Notes: generated by a model not told the origin, from the sequence alone. A stretch of DNA of 64,000 nucleotides from Cristatella mucedo (GCA_009760855.2 WPIO01000012.1:190001-254000), one strand, 5' to 3'. Positions 24,808 through 36,407 are shown, counted from the stretch's first letter. Translations and numbers: made by a program.

Positions 24808-24979
24808 TACTAGCTGTTTTAACAGCCTCTTTTTGTATAGCGACAGAAGAGTCTTTACGGCTATCACCACCGTTTGCAGTGGCCATAAAGGATCGCCCAC
24901 CGCAGGATTCGAACCCACGACCTCGGGGACGAGGTCGTGAAAAGCAACCGCCTTACCTAGTGAGCCATTACAGCTCACA
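24808..24979 (-). mobile_element. SINE B (complete copy)
   Basis: Read on the minus strand: 'gagctgtaatggctcactag' and 'gtaaggcggttgc' (box A), 'gaggtcgtgggttcgaatcc' (box B), then 'ggtgggcgatcctttatggc', 'ggtgatagccgtaaagactc', 'tgtcgctatacaaaaagagg' and 'ctgttaaaacagctagta'. It is nearly identical in layout to the copy at 41519-41699 and defines the family. Confidence 0.88.
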
Positions 24980-26106
24980 CGTCGATAAAAGTCCTTCGCC
25001 CTCAAGTATTTCTTAAGAGCATCTTGTGGTTGCTACTGGATTACCGGTACATATCGTCTAAGGTTACTCCACAACCTAATGAGAGTACTGATCTGCCTGG
25101 TAGGCAGTCAGCAGTAGCAAAAATATTCACCTTGCATATACATGACGGAGGCACATATAGCTGGGTTTTAACTGCCGATTTCCCTTCCTATCAATGCCGA
25201 TTTCTGAACACTGTTGGCGGTCGGTAACTCTTTTAAGGGCAACCTTCCTGCCGGCTCACTGGCAAAACAGACCCTGCAGCTACTAAAATCATCATAGCCT
25301 TAATCACTAGTACTAACGTTAATATGAAACCGCCCAAAAACAACCACGGCGGCTAACTGGAACGCCGAAATACACATCGAGCTGAATTAACGGACTCGAG
25401 CTCAGGCCACCGAGCAGCATTCTCTTGCTTAACCATCATCGTATGAGCGTCTGACATGACTTAATAGAAGACCGAACTCGATTTCAGCCGGAGTAGGCCT
25501 GTCAAGGGCATTTCGAGTTATCTCCACATCGCATACGGGTAGGCTCCCCCCACCCTCACGTGGAAGGGCCCTTTGACGGTGCTACTACAGTATCACCTAG
25601 TTTTATGGAGCTATTTCAAAAAACACTCCTGCAAATTACAAGTGTGACAAACATTAGGAGCGCATTTCTTTTCCTTGACGGCAACAAGTCCCAGTGTGCA
25701 TGAGTCATCGTGTTTAACCTAGGAAAATCAGTAACTCGGCAGGTTCAGTAATCGATCCAGCTTAACCAAAACGTCTCGAAAAAGCCACTATTTTGTTCTG
25801 AAGTGTCACTAATGAGAACACCTTTCGCTCTTTGTGTCCAGATAAAGCCTAAAGGTGACAAAAAATTTGCTACCACACTCATTCAGAAGCAGGAGAATAG
25901 TGTTCAATAGGCATCTTCATATCCCAAGTAGCTACAAATAAATGTAACATACCATGGCAGCAATGAGGCCGATCATTCATGGTCAGACGACGACAGAACC
26001 ACCAACAGTATAACCCGTCTGACAACATGTAGCATTATTTGTGAAAGCTGCCAAGTAACTATCACCAAAAGCAATCATGAAATAGTGAACGTAGAATAAA
26101 TAAATG
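24980..26106. other. Interval between convergent RPL9 and MRPL28
   Basis: No gene or repeat recognised. It should hold the MRPL28 3' UTR (minus strand), but I did not find a canonical poly(A) signal close to its stop. Confidence 0.4.
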
Positions 26107-29100
26107 CTAAAGGTGCATGGCAGCCTGACCCAGCTTAATCCAGGACTGCTTACTTCTTAGTTGCTCGATCAGATCAGCCTTGAAAATTTCTTTCAGTGGC
26201 TTCCTGAGCAGTTTTTCATTCTCATCGATGGCTAGCTGCTTGGCAATAGCCTCGGCCTCGCTGAGCCCAAGCCAGTCAATTTCTTCTTCCTGTATACCAG
26301 GAGGAGAAGAATGATTCTCGAGATCAAGCACATTCACAGGCAGAAACCGAAAGCCTTCACAGTGGAAAACTTGTGCAAGAGACACTGCTGAATAGTGGGG
26401 CCTGGTTTGAACCAGGGGTTGAGGTGCTTGCCTTTAACGACCGAGGTCGCAGTGCTCACCTTTACGACCGAGGTCGTGAGTACAAGCCCTGCAGCATTTG
26501 TGCGGCACCTGGATAGAGATTGAGTTCTCTTTGAGCGCTATAGAAATGAATTTATTTTTTGTAGATACGGACGGCAAGCTAACAATCTTGGGCAGTAATT
26601 CAGTAACAGTGCCAATTGCATGGCCCAATGAAGAGTCATAACTATCAACGAAAGAAATCGAGATTGATCGATCTGCTCACTAGATCACGACTATGCAGTC
26701 CTTTGCCCTTTAGACATTCACAGCAAGATGCAGCTAAACTTGTCCCAGCAAATACACTCTGGTGCAAAAAACCTTTCCAGTATGGCCACCAAGACTGTGA
26801 CTGTAAATTCTTTGGGGCAATCAGAAGATTTTTTACGATGTCAATAAAGTTTTGCAAAGCATGTGAAAATATCAATTGACAGCCCCAAAAAGTACTTCCC
26901 TGGCTTGGGTGCGTGCATAGGGTAGTTAGTTGTCTTGCTGCCAAATGTAACGACCCCCAGCCGAGTTTTCAGCCTAACTTGAAATCCCTTGCTTGGTGCT
27001 GATGCAGCGGCCCAGTCAGACCCCTTATTTGAACCCCCGTAGAACGACTGTGGAGCCATGACGACTGTGATGCAATATCGACTGGGCGGCTAAGGCAGAC
27101 TATTCGGATGGATAGTGTACTGTAATGGCTTACTTAAATACGGTCATTGGCAACAACCTAACGCATATCGATGCACTGGGTGTAGACACTTCTGGACAGC
27201 ATCGTAAGTAAAGTATAAGCAACTGCTAGAGACCAAAACAAGCAATTTCATTGTCGAAAAAAGTGCAAGCAGACAGGCACACATATTTACACAAATCTTA
27301 CCGTTTTGTATTCCTCAAGAAAGTGCTTGTACTTATTGTATACCTCTTCACGCTTTACAGGATTTTCCGGATACAAAGTCTTTTTTGAGAGTGCCAAGAG
27401 CATTTCTCGCTTAAGCTTCATGCCAAGTTGTGATTTGAGGTCTCCCTCGTGAGTCTACAATGAAAACACCCTCACCTGATCAACAATTGACCAAGAATGC
27501 AACGACAGTCACTACAACAATGCTACCAAACCACAGAATTCCAGGAGAGGGAGCATTGCACATACGTGGACATTCGGTCACACTCGACAGAGATTTCGCA
27601 TATAGTGTGCTATGCTACAACCCCCCACGAGCTAGACATTTTCTTCTACACGAGAACCTTTCTGATCTTAACCGCTTTCTGACCTCGAGAGAGTTTTACA
27701 TGAGGTCTCCAAAGCCGAATGCAAAGACCGGGCTTTAAAGCTAGTGCCCAAAGCTGCTAGCACAATAGATCATAGGCGAGAGTGGTCGAGGACACTAGCG
27801 CAGAGGCTATCATCGAGGGACTCAAGCCACCGGCGCCACTGCAGCCTCTGCTTGAACTGAAGCAGCAGCACCGCGGACAGCAGTTTACGGCAGCGTACAG
27901 GTTCGAGGTGTGGCATTGCCTCATGGCTGGAGGAGGGGAGTGTTGGGGAGTTCAGGCAGTCAGTCAATGTCGGCTAGTCTTAGCAGGCCCGGCATAGTCC
28001 TCAGGGCACTGCTGCTGGGGGGGGGGGGGTGGCAAACAGCCAAGGCCTACTAACAAGGGGATGGGTGTTAACTCCTCAAAATCAGGGATTTACCTCCACA
28101 GCACATTAAGTAATCGGTCAAATAACTTTACCTGGGCAAAACAGGAGGGACATAAGCTCTTGATAGGGCAGCAACCGATTCTTTTCGACACACAGAGGCT
28201 TGTACAAGCATCCGACAACACGGTAGGGCTTACAGGGAGATGAACACCGTGAAAATATTTGTTACACAAGTGCCAGATCGCACTGCAAGATCCAAGATCG
28301 CTGCAAGCGAGCAACGAATGCAGCAAAAAATAAAGAGAAGATGATAAGTGTGATGGCTATTAAAAAAGAACCGACGAGGCCAGGCCTTCGGAACGGTCGG
28401 CTGTATCGGCTTAAGAGCATCGGGGGGGGGGGGTAGATGGAGGTCGGCATGTCGGTGGTTTATGTGAGAAGAGCTGTGTGTCAAAGAGGGCATCGAACCC
28501 GGGGGAGGGAAAGAGGGCATCGAACCCGGGGGGGGGGGAGGGGGTGGTGGGCCATCGAGGTATGCTGGCTTAAGCCGGCTGATAGCCAAGTTTCCTCTTT
28601 CCCGGCCATGTCGACGACAAAAAGTTAACTCGACAGGCGGCGTTGCTGTGGCGGCTTCGTACGGCAGATCTAGCGGCCCCTTGACACGGTCCACACAGAT
28701 GAAAACGTGGGTGCAGGCAGTCAATTCTTTGCTTACGAATATCGACCGCTGGGAGTGCGGAGTGCCCGGCCGGGTAGTGAAGTTGGAGCATCCAAGTCAG
28801 TAGGCATACATGAAGCAGGATCAAACTCTTATATCGAGACAGAAATCTGGAAATATTTATTGCACAAGCGACACAGTGAGCTCCCGACAAACAGGCGTGA
28901 GTCTCACTGGTTTGGCTCTTGTCCACGCCTTTTAAAGGTGAGCTCTCAAGACAGACGTCAGCGTTCTGACGTCTGGAGGGAGGAGACACAGACGCACGTT
29001 GGTGAGGTGGAATTCCACGGGCACCAGCCGACTGGGGTGAGGTTGCTAAATGCTCCAATGCCTGGCCTTCCTGAGGTCGCAACAGGCTCTCTCTCGGGTC

Positions 29101-32100
29101 CTGTTGAGCAGACTGGGGAGTCTTGAGTTTTCACCCTAGGCTAAGGACCAACCGGACTCAGCCACAAGATAAAGACACAACTAGTCACATGCTGGCCACG
29201 CGGTGAAAATTAGTGCAGCTAGGTTGGTTAAGGTATATGCGCATACGGTGGCACCAGGTTCAACCGTCCAGCCTTGAACGATCAGGCACAAACACATTCA
29301 GGTCATCATTTTCTTTCTTGTTGCACAAGAAAAGTCTGGATTCCACTCAGACACGACCCCCTCCCCATGCTCATGCTGTTAGCTATTCAGCCAGCAGGTC
29401 AGCCGAAAGTTTGGCTTTCGCAAAATAAACGTTCGAACGTCAACAGGAATTAAATTGTACTTTTCAAAATTAGAGAAACTATAGCACTGATCAATGAATG
29501 CATCGATGGTCTCAGGTGAACCCATTACTTTTTGCTTAAAATCAAACGCCAAGCATCCTCCCAGATATAGAGTAAGGAGCATCTCAGGTGAGATGCAACC
29601 GTCTGAAACTGGCATTTGGTAACAGTGGAACAAGATGGCCATACCTTTAAAATATAGCTGTCGAATCCATATGCATCGTCGATGAGTCCAAGCGTCCTCA
29701 TCGTCACTGTAATCGCCAGATGTCTGTCCAAAATTTCGCTATACAGCACTCGCTTTTGGAGGTATGGAAGCCAAATTTTCGGGGTCCTGAGGAGTCAAAC
29801 AGAAGGATCTAACACACGGAAACATCATCGTGCCCACTGCAAGCGTAGCAAGTACCACCACAGCAGCACAGACACTAAGCAGGCCAGTAAGGGACTTGCA
29901 TACAAATACAAACTTGCAATCAAAATTCACAAAAAAGAGTAAATACGGTCACAGGAAGACTGTAGAATAGATCTCGCGTTGTCATAACAAGGCTGGGCAA
30001 CCGGTTAGAGACCAGTCACAGAAACGCTCAAGGGAATTTATAGACATTTATACAGACACTCGCAGTAAAACAATCTCGGAAATAGCAAGACATGCCACTC
30101 CAATAAGCAACAAAGAACAGATAAGGCTATGGCTACAGCAGGATGTGACGATAATTAGACCGGAGTCCCATGCAACAAACACACAAGGGGGGCCTCATCA
30201 CATCGATCGGAATCACACATGTACATAGGGGCAGAAGCTCCTCCACAGCACAGCTGCCTAGCAAGAGATGGAGCCAGCTGCAATCATTTTTGTCACTCAC
30301 TTTTAGGTCCCTTCATTCTATGGCTCCAGCCTATCTGTCAGATATACTACCCCATCAGGCCAAGCATCGTACCACCGCTTTTCGGAATCCAACAGTCTAG
30401 AAATACCTCATACAAACCTTAAATCCTTTGGAGACCGTGCACTTAGTTCATATGCTCCCAAAGCCTGGAACTCCCTCCCGACTTGTGTCAGAACATCCCC
30501 TGACTTGATCACATTTCAAAAGAACCTAAAAACACACCTATTTAGGACAGCATTTAGTGGGTCCCTGTGATACGTCTTTGATGTGCTTATGCGTGCGGAC
30601 ACTGTGCATGCTGCCACTAACCAAATTTGCATGCTGACCCTGTGCATGTCACCCCTAACCCTATTATTCATTTCGTTTGTTTTTCAAGCATGATTTTACT
30701 TACCATTCAATTGCATTTCACTTTACAGCAAATGTAAACCGCCTAGAGAGAGATTAAGTTCTCTGAGGGCGCTTTATCAAGTGAATTATTATTACAATTA
30801 TTATTATTAATCACCGTTGGTGATGGCTTTCTTGCTCGCCTGATACATTGGAGAGAGTAATGTATGCAGCTCAGTGACTAGGACCTATCTCGGCTGATGG
30901 ACTTCCGTGAGCATAGACGCACACTTGTGCAGGCGAACACAAGTCTATGCACACGCACACATGCAAACAAACACTCACGCACATGCAGTCTGGAACGTCG
31001 AGCACACGTGCTGGGCACTTCCGATGTGCCCCAAAGAGTCCCCTAATAAACGACCGACGAATTGCACGCCGAGCAGGGAAGGCTGCTGACCAAGGGTGGC
31101 AGAGCTACACCTTCCCTTTCCCTCACAAGGGCCGTGGCATCGTAGTTTGCCTTCTTTCCTTTCTTTAAGGTCAACTAGGAGACAAAGCTGGCGATCACGA
31201 AAACGCGTTCAATCGATGAGATCTGCGACGATAAACCTACTAATGACGATATCGATGAACAGGCGACACATCACAAACCTGCACAAGCATGGCAATGCAA
31301 AAGAGCACACAGCTCGAAGCAAAGCTAGATGGGAGCCAGCAAAATCGTTCCTTATAAAAATAAATAAAAAATATAATTCATTTGTATAGCGCCCCAAGAG
31401 AACTTAATCTCTATTCAGGCACTTCAGATATGCCTCCGGGCTCGAGCCCACGACCTCAGCCAGACCTTGGTCGGGGCGAGCTCCTTAACGGCTGGACCAA
31501 ACCAGCTAATAATAGTAATCATACGACATTTGTTGAGTGCCTAGTAAGAGGAATATGTCTCTTACTTGGCACTGTACCTATGTTGTAAAGGAAGCATGTC
31601 AATTAGTTTAGTGGCTGGATAGAACGAAAGGCTCGAAGCAGCAGCTAAGCACAGCGACTATTTCATCTAAGGGACAAGTCTATGTGCACGCAAAATCACG
31701 CAAACCACCTTTGCTCTGGAAGATGGGCTTGAGCATCCGATGAGCTAGGTGGTGAGCTCACCCTACAATGAACTACTATTTACTTGAGTTTGTCGATGAG
31801 AACTTTTCGTTGAGCTTTGCCAGCACCACATTCCTGGGGATCGTCTTCAGACTCTTACAGCTGTCGAGTTTGTCTCATTGTCAAATTCATGTCATCATGT
31901 CATCATCATGTCAAATTCGGGGAGCTTTGAAAGCACAGCTCTATATGAGCCATCTTTAGCGTGCCTATGCATGCTGATGATACTGTACACGTTATCAATA
32001 ACCAGTTGACATGATTCCTTTCCAGCATAGCTGAAGTGCTTATAAAAAGAGATTAAGCTCCTTTAGGGTGCTATATGCAAATGTCTTATCATTATTGTTA

Positions 32101-33114
32101 TTATTCTTATTATCACTGTGCTCCTGGGCTTCTTCTTCTTCAGTCTCTAGCTGTTTGCTGAGTTTAGCAGAGAGTGTGCGCGTGCGTGCGTGCGTGCGTG
32201 CGTGCGCGTGCGTGTCGATGACTGGATTTCTCATTTAATCTTCTCGGTGTCTGAAACAGTTAAGGATAGGTTCTAAAAGCTGTGCTCTCCCTTGCTTCGG
32301 ATCAAATGCTATCAAGGCTTGATACTTTCTCACTTTTGGTAATTTCTCATTTTTGATGGCGCTCAAATGAAATCTAGTTTTCACTTATGAGCAACATTTT
32401 GACTTTTACATGTATGTTTGCGGGCTCTCTTCCCACTAGCCAGCACCGGCTAGCCACTCAACGGTGTCTTCGATTAAAGGGGGGGGAAGATCTGCATACA
32501 TTCACAAGTCTTCTCTAAGTAGGTTGTTGCATTCAACCCGAGCTATCGCAGATCGTGCACGTGACAGGAATATGGATCAGTGTGTGCTTGCACACTAGCA
32601 GACAAACAGACTCCGAGAGGCAAACAGGTAATCAAACGGCATTATTACCAAGTATCGACTGTTTACCGGTCTGTCACGATCAACAGCACGTCGACACATC
32701 GGATGCAAATTCAAGCTTACTTTCCGCCAAAAGGCTTCTTTTTCACGTATCCTTTAACAATCCCTTCGCCTCCCCACAGGCCAGACTGTGACTCCTTCGG
32801 ATATATAACAGGTATCGGAAAGTTCTGCACAGGCAGTCTGGTGCCAGGCGCATAGCCAGGCCGCCATTTCTCTTCACTTTTTGTCCAGTGCACAGGCTCC
32901 GCCCACCTCGTCTCCAGCTCCATTCTCCGCCTGCAAGCGAGATGTTTGAGACAGAGTTCGGCCGATAACTCAACCGCTGCTGCTAAACACTGGCAGCAAG
33001 TCGACACCAATAATTGAGACCCTACCTTCGGTAGTGTTCGGGAAGGCGCGTACGAATGCCCACATACCACCGGTAAGATGGCTCCCACCACTTAGGCAAA
33101 ACGGCTGCAGCCAT
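26107..33114 (-). CDS. MRPL28: Mitochondrial large-subunit ribosomal protein L28 (bL28m)
   Basis: Minus-strand coding exons 33114-33026, 32930-32721, 29786-29645, 27454-27302 and 26289-26107 total 777 nt and give 258 residues, close to the human protein. Phases agree at all GT-AG junctions. Landmarks are [63 protein letters not shown] and [18 protein letters not shown], in the family's order. It is a structural protein of the mitochondrial 39S subunit. The basic, aromatic N-terminus ([17 protein letters not shown], then Arg-rich) is consistent with mitochondrial import. An in-frame Met 33 codons upstream (33213) is possible, but the chosen start aligns with the family. Introns 2 and 3 carry a LINE fragment, SINE A and a Ty3/Gypsy remnant. 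Confidence 0.95.
26400..26555 (+). mobile_element. SINE A with an internal duplication
   Basis: 'cctggtttgaaccaggggtt', 'gaggtgcttgcc' and box B 'gaggtcgtgagtacaagcc' are present, then 'ggcacctggatagagattga' and 'gttctctttgagcgctatag'. The segment 'tttaacgaccgaggtcg' occurs twice in tandem. It lies in MRPL28 intron 4. Confidence 0.75.
27455..28439. other. MRPL28 intron 3, unique part
   Basis: No conserved coding sequence recognised. Contains a G run near 28017-28029 and another near 28423-28433. Confidence 0.4.
28440..28790 (-). mobile_element. Ty3/Gypsy pol 3' end remnant
   Basis: A minus-strand frame reads [19 protein letters not shown], then [19 protein letters not shown] and, after a diverged stretch, [11 protein letters not shown]. 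This is the typical C-terminus of Ty3/Gypsy integrases (xxTHVFVRxDxVxxPLxPPYxGP ... RLKPAYL). It ends in a Pro-rich, repeat-damaged region. It is a fossil in MRPL28 intron 3. Only this end of pol is present. Confidence 0.65.
28800..28965 (-). mobile_element. Possible LTR fragment
   Basis: On the minus strand a TATA-like 'ctttaaaaggcgtggac' is followed about 70 bases on by 'gcaataaatatttccag', as in the U3-R-U5 order of a Gypsy LTR. It lies directly next to the pol remnant but on the wrong side for an intact element, implying deletion or rearrangement. Tentative. Confidence 0.35.
30285..30810 (+). mobile_element. LINE, 5'-truncated C-terminal fragment
   Basis: Encodes the end of the reverse transcriptase ORF with frameshifts ([20 protein letters not shown] is visible, then [20 protein letters not shown] in another frame). 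The stop, 3' UTR, terminal hairpin ('cctagagagagattaagttc', 'tctgagggcgc') and ATT-rich tail follow. It sits in MRPL28 intron 2, opposite to the gene. Confidence 0.88.
31374..31507 (-). mobile_element. SINE A
   Basis: On the minus strand: 'agctggtttggtccagccgt', 'taaggagctcgcc', box B 'gaggtcgtgggctcgagcc', and the LINE-like end with 'gagattaagttctcttgggg' and 'cgctatacaaatgaatt'. Confidence 0.88.
32036..32115 (+). mobile_element. Degraded LINE/SINE A 3' tail
   Basis: 'agagattaagctcctttagg', 'gtgctatatgc' and an ATT-rich run form the shared terminal hairpin and tail in diverged form. Confidence 0.55.
32176..32214. repeat. (GTGC)n tetranucleotide repeat
   Basis: GTGC/GCGT tetramers of about 39 bases read directly. 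Confidence 0.9.
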
Positions 33115-33340
33115 ATCTGCTCGGAAAGAGTAAGAGCTGCACTGCACTGCACTGAAAAAGGCAATTCTATCGCTTGCTTCCGCTGCCAGGACTCGAGCAA
33201 AAACAACATTCAATGGCTTCTGTGCAAGCTTTTAATAGCATATAGCCATCGGGTCAACGAACACGGGTCGTGGATTTGCAAGCTGCAGCAGGCAGCACTT
33301 TATTGCCCTCTGCAAGAAGGGGTGAAGGTCGCTAAGGTTA

Positions 33341-33446
33341 TTTTGGTACTGATGAAGACTGCTGAAGCAGCTAAATTTTTTCACATCTATATATATTTTG
33401 GTACTGATGAAGACTGCTGAAGCAGCTAAATTTTTTCACATCTATA
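33341..33446. repeat. 55-bp tandem duplication upstream of MRPL28
   Basis: Two adjacent, practically identical copies start at 33341 and 33396 ('ttttggtactgatgaagact', then 'gctgaagcagctaaattttt'). They lie 230-330 bases upstream of the MRPL28 start codon. Confidence 0.92.
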
Positions 33447-33589
33447 CAACAACTTCTGGACGCCCTCTCAGCCGGTAAAAGGGTAAATAAAGAAAGTCCA
33501 GCAAATTGCTCCGAATCCCAGGGTCATGAAACTGAGTAGGATCATGGGACTGAGACCATGTGGTGGCTCATAAATAAGTCGCAAGTACA

Positions 33590-33911
33590 AAATAATAATA
33601 AGTATAATAATTATACATTTGATATAGCACCCTCAGAGGACTCAATCTCTTTCTAGGCGCTTTACATTTGCTGCAAAGGAAGCACGATCAAATATTTAGC
33701 GGTAGTATGCTTAATAAACAACAAGAATAACATGGTTAGGGATGATATGCAACACAGGGTCAGCACCAAAATATAGTTAGTGGCAGTGTGCATAGTGTCA
33801 GCACATAAAGGTCGAATCACAGGGACCCACTAGATTCTGTGATAAATACGTGTTTTTAGTTTCTTTTTAAATGCGGACAAGTCAGGTTATGTCGTGACGC
33901 AAGTCGGAAGT
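33590..33911 (-). mobile_element. LINE, 3' part of a copy interrupted by another LINE
   Basis: ATA-rich tail, terminal hairpin, 3' UTR and the last codons of the LINE ORF in minus orientation, broken off at 'gacgcaagtcggaag'. The next expected sequence ('gagtttcaggctttgggaac') resumes at about 35171, so 33912-35170 is a nested insertion. Confidence 0.8.
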
Positions 33912-35170
33912 AATAATAATATATTGCACTTGATAAAGCGCCCTCAGAGAACTTAATCTCTTTCTAGGCGCTTTACATTTGCTGCAAAGTGATACGCAAT
34001 AGAATAGTAAGTAAAATCATGCTTGAAAAACAAACAAAATGAATAACATGGTTAGGGGTTACATGCACTGGGTCAGCATGCAAATGTGGTTAGTGGCAGC
34101 ATGAACAGTGTCAGCACGCATAAGCACATCGAGGACGAATCACAAGGACCCACTAAATGCTGTCCTAAATAGGTATGTTTTTAAGTTTCTTTTAAATGTG
34201 GTCAGGTCAGGGGATGTTCTGATGCAGGTCGGGAGGGAGTTCCAGGCTGTGGGAGCATACGAGCTAAATGCACGGTCTCCAAAGGATTTAAGGTTTGTAC
34301 GAGGTATTTCTAGACTGTTGGATTCCGAAAAGCGAGTGGTACGATGCTTTGCCTGATGGGGTAGTATATCTGAAAGATAGGCTGGAGCCATAGAATGAAG
34401 AGACCTAAAAGTGAGCGACAAAACCTTGAAGTCAATCCGTTGCTTGACTGGTAACCAGTGCAGGTCGGCGAGAAGTGGAGTGATGTGGCAACTGCGACGC
34501 TCACGACAGACAAGCCTAGCTGCAGAGTTTTGCACCAGCTGCAATCGCCTGATCGCACATGCTGGTAGGCCAGTAAGCAGTGAGTTGCAGAAGTCGAGAC
34601 GAGATGTCACGAATGCATGGACCAACTTGGACGTGGTATCCTTATCTAAACAAGCCCTAATTTTAGCAATGCTATGAAGCTGAAAATAGGCTGATTTGAC
34701 TGTGGAGCTGATGTGGTCGTCTAACGAGAGGTCGCTTTGGAATATGACACCTAGATTTCGAGCTGATGCAACTGGAGATATGCTGGCAGAGCCAATTTTG
34801 AAAGTCAGCCTTTCCAATTTCTGAATAACACTAGGTTTGCCCATAACTAGTAAGTTAGTTTTATCATCGTTTAGTTTTAGAAAATTTGCTGCCATCCATG
34901 ATCGGATGTCATCAATGCATGCAGCAAGTGAGTTGAGAGAATTTGAGGTGCTCGAAGGCTGGGAGGGATCAAAGCAAAGGTACAACTGAGTGTCATCCGC
35001 ATAGAAGTGAAAGCCTAGATTGTGCTTGGCAATCACATCAGCGAGATGGAGAGTATAAACGGTGAAAAGGACCGGACCTAGCACAGAGCCCTGAGGTACT
35101 CCATATTTTAGAGGTACTTCAGATGATCTTTGTCCATTCACGTCAACACTCTGGAGTCTCCCACTGAGAT
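33912..35170 (-). mobile_element. Younger LINE (CR1/L2/Jockey-like) nested in an older copy
   Basis: ATA tail, terminal hairpin, 3' UTR of about 200 bases and an open reverse transcriptase frame, in minus orientation. It is truncated at 5' inside the RT domain. The longest intact coding piece of this family in the window, so probably the most recent insertion. Its length and its abrupt junctions with the older copy show the nesting. Confidence 0.88.
34140..35165 (-). CDS. Non-LTR reverse transcriptase, 5'-truncated, open frame
   Basis: About 340 residues without a stop. Contains the RT motifs YGVPQGSVLGP and FYADDTQLY (catalytic Asp pair), then the thumb and C-terminal region typical of CR1/L2/Jockey-type LINEs (NLGVIFQSDLSLDDHI, LHWLPVKQRIDFKVL, LAPAYLSD-like, [15 protein letters not shown]). 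The N-terminal half of RT (motif A with its Asp) and the endonuclease are absent through truncation, so it is not functional alone. There is no start codon of its own in the original ORF. Confidence 0.85.
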   Translation of the reverse strand, partial: SGRLQSVDVNGQRSSEVPLKYGVPQGSVLGPVLFTVYTLHLADVIAKHNLGFHFYADDTQLYLCFDPSQPSSTSNSLNSLAACIDDIRSWMAANFLKLNDDKTNLLVMGKPSVIQKLERLTFKIGSASISPVASARNLGVIFQSDLSLDDHISSTVKSAYFQLHSIAKIRACLDKDTTSKLVHAFVTSRLDFCNSLLTGLPACAIRRLQLVQNSAARLVCRERRSCHITPLLADLHWLPVKQRIDFKVLSLTFRSLHSMAPAYLSDILPHQAKHRTTRFSESNSLEIPRTNLKSFGDRAFSSYAPTAWNSLPTCIRTSPDLTTFKRNLKTYLFRTAFSGSL

Positions 35171-35305
35171 ATGAGTTTCAGGCTTTGGGAACATTGGAAC
35201 CAGAGGCACGGCCTCCAGATGATCATAGCAATCCATCTCTAGAGCACCATCAGAGAATGTAAATTATTTCTAGGCACGTGACACGTGCTTAAAGGAAGCG
35301 TAACC
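35171..35305 (-). mobile_element. Continuation of the interrupted LINE plus another degraded 3' tail
   Basis: 35171-35220 continues the older LINE copy broken at 33911. 35235-35305 ('agcaccatcagagaatgtaa', 'attatttctaggcacg') looks like a further degenerate LINE 3' hairpin. Both are in minus orientation. Confidence 0.55.
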
Positions 35306-35825
35306 TTCAGCCACAACAACACCGAGATAACCGACCACAAAAGTTCCAGAAGATTCCTACAGCTTGCCACTGGCCACCGGCTACCCCAGCCCCCCATGGG
35401 TCATTTCCCTCCCTCATATAATGCCGTATGGGACAAGCATACTGATCTGATGACAGTTAGGTGGACAGGTGGGGAGAGGTTGCCAAGTAAGACTGCCTCA
35501 CTAGTGGAGAAGCCACAACAATCCTGAATGACACTAGCAACACGAAGCAAAAATTGTCAGCCTTCTGTCGTGGCCCTCAGGTTCTCTCAGCACAATAAAT
35601 TAGCTGCTGCTACCTCTAACTTTAAGACAGCTTAATGTTAACTGACTGCATATGCTTTTGCCTGCCGGTCCTAGGCAGCATAATTTGTGGAGTGCACTTT
35701 TACAGCTCTGAAACAAAGCTGCTGAGTTTGCACCTGCTGATGACTCAGGCACATCCTTTCCGTCCTTTGCTGCTACTACAGCGGCACACTTACTTCGTCG
35801 AGCCTCCTCCTCATTTCCCACTCGA
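35306..35825. other. Intergenic, nothing recognised
   Basis: Unique sequence between MRPL28 and RSF1 with no gene seen. Confidence 0.4.
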
Positions 35826-35841
35826 ATATATATATATATAC

Positions 35842-35909
<68 letters not shown>
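35826..35909. repeat. (TA)n microsatellite
   Basis: TA run of about 84 bases with two C/G interruptions. Confidence 0.97.
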
Positions 35910-35911
<2 letters not shown>

Positions 35912-36227
35912 TGTCATCGAGGCATGAGCGGCAGCTGCTAGCTCTTTTTTGAGCACTACAGACCACCGCTCGCAGGCAGCAGCCGCTCATTCTTCGCGGC
36001 CATGCAAAATTCCAGGAAGAGATGCGCATGAGCGAGCATACAACACGGTCGTCGTCAGAAAAACACTGTGGGTCATGCTACCAAGCCGCAGCAAGCATGC
36101 ATACAACTGAACGTACAGCATACGTACGTTAGGCTAAGGGGGGGCCCGACTTCTCTGCCACATAAGTCCCCTGAGCCAGGAGGATTCAGCGAGTAAGTGC
36201 GACCGGGAGGTTTTTCAGCCGAGCGCC

Positions 36228-36285
36228 CAATAATAATAATAATAATAATGCACTTGATAAAGTGCCCTCAGAGAACTTAATGAAT
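36228..36285 (-). mobile_element. Minimal LINE 3' tail insertion
   Basis: (ATA)n, then 'tgcacttgataaagtgccct' and 'cagagaacttaat' only: about 58 bases, an extreme 5' truncation. Confidence 0.8.
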
Positions 36286-36407
36286 TACAACGCCCAAGGC
36301 TTGAGAGGCTGCCGGTCCCACCGATTGGCAACGGCAAACGCTTCACGGAAGACGTTCGAAAAGGTCACAGGTAGAGAGTGCAGCAGGTGTGTGAATGAAT
36401 AAATATG

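Noticed and set aside
24808-24979. tRNA gene on the minus strand
   Set aside because: Boxes A and B are good, but the surrounding sequence recurs at 41519 and 62253 with a conserved non-tRNA body. It is SINE B.
28230-28724. Proline-rich minus-strand open frame as a host gene
   Set aside because: Its N-terminal part is the C-terminus of a Ty3/Gypsy integrase, and its proline run comes from G-run repeats.
29379-29642. Minus-strand frame with [26 protein letters not shown]-type sequence, next to MRPL28 exon 3, as an extra exon
   Set aside because: Family alignment joins exon 3 (ending SYILK) directly to 27454-27302 (starting [16 protein letters not shown]) in phase. Nothing in MRPL28 matches this frame.
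34140-35141. 333-residue open frame as a host gene
   Set aside because: It is a 5'-truncated LINE reverse transcriptase with YADD motif, the LINE hairpin and an ATT tail, and has several sister copies nearby.
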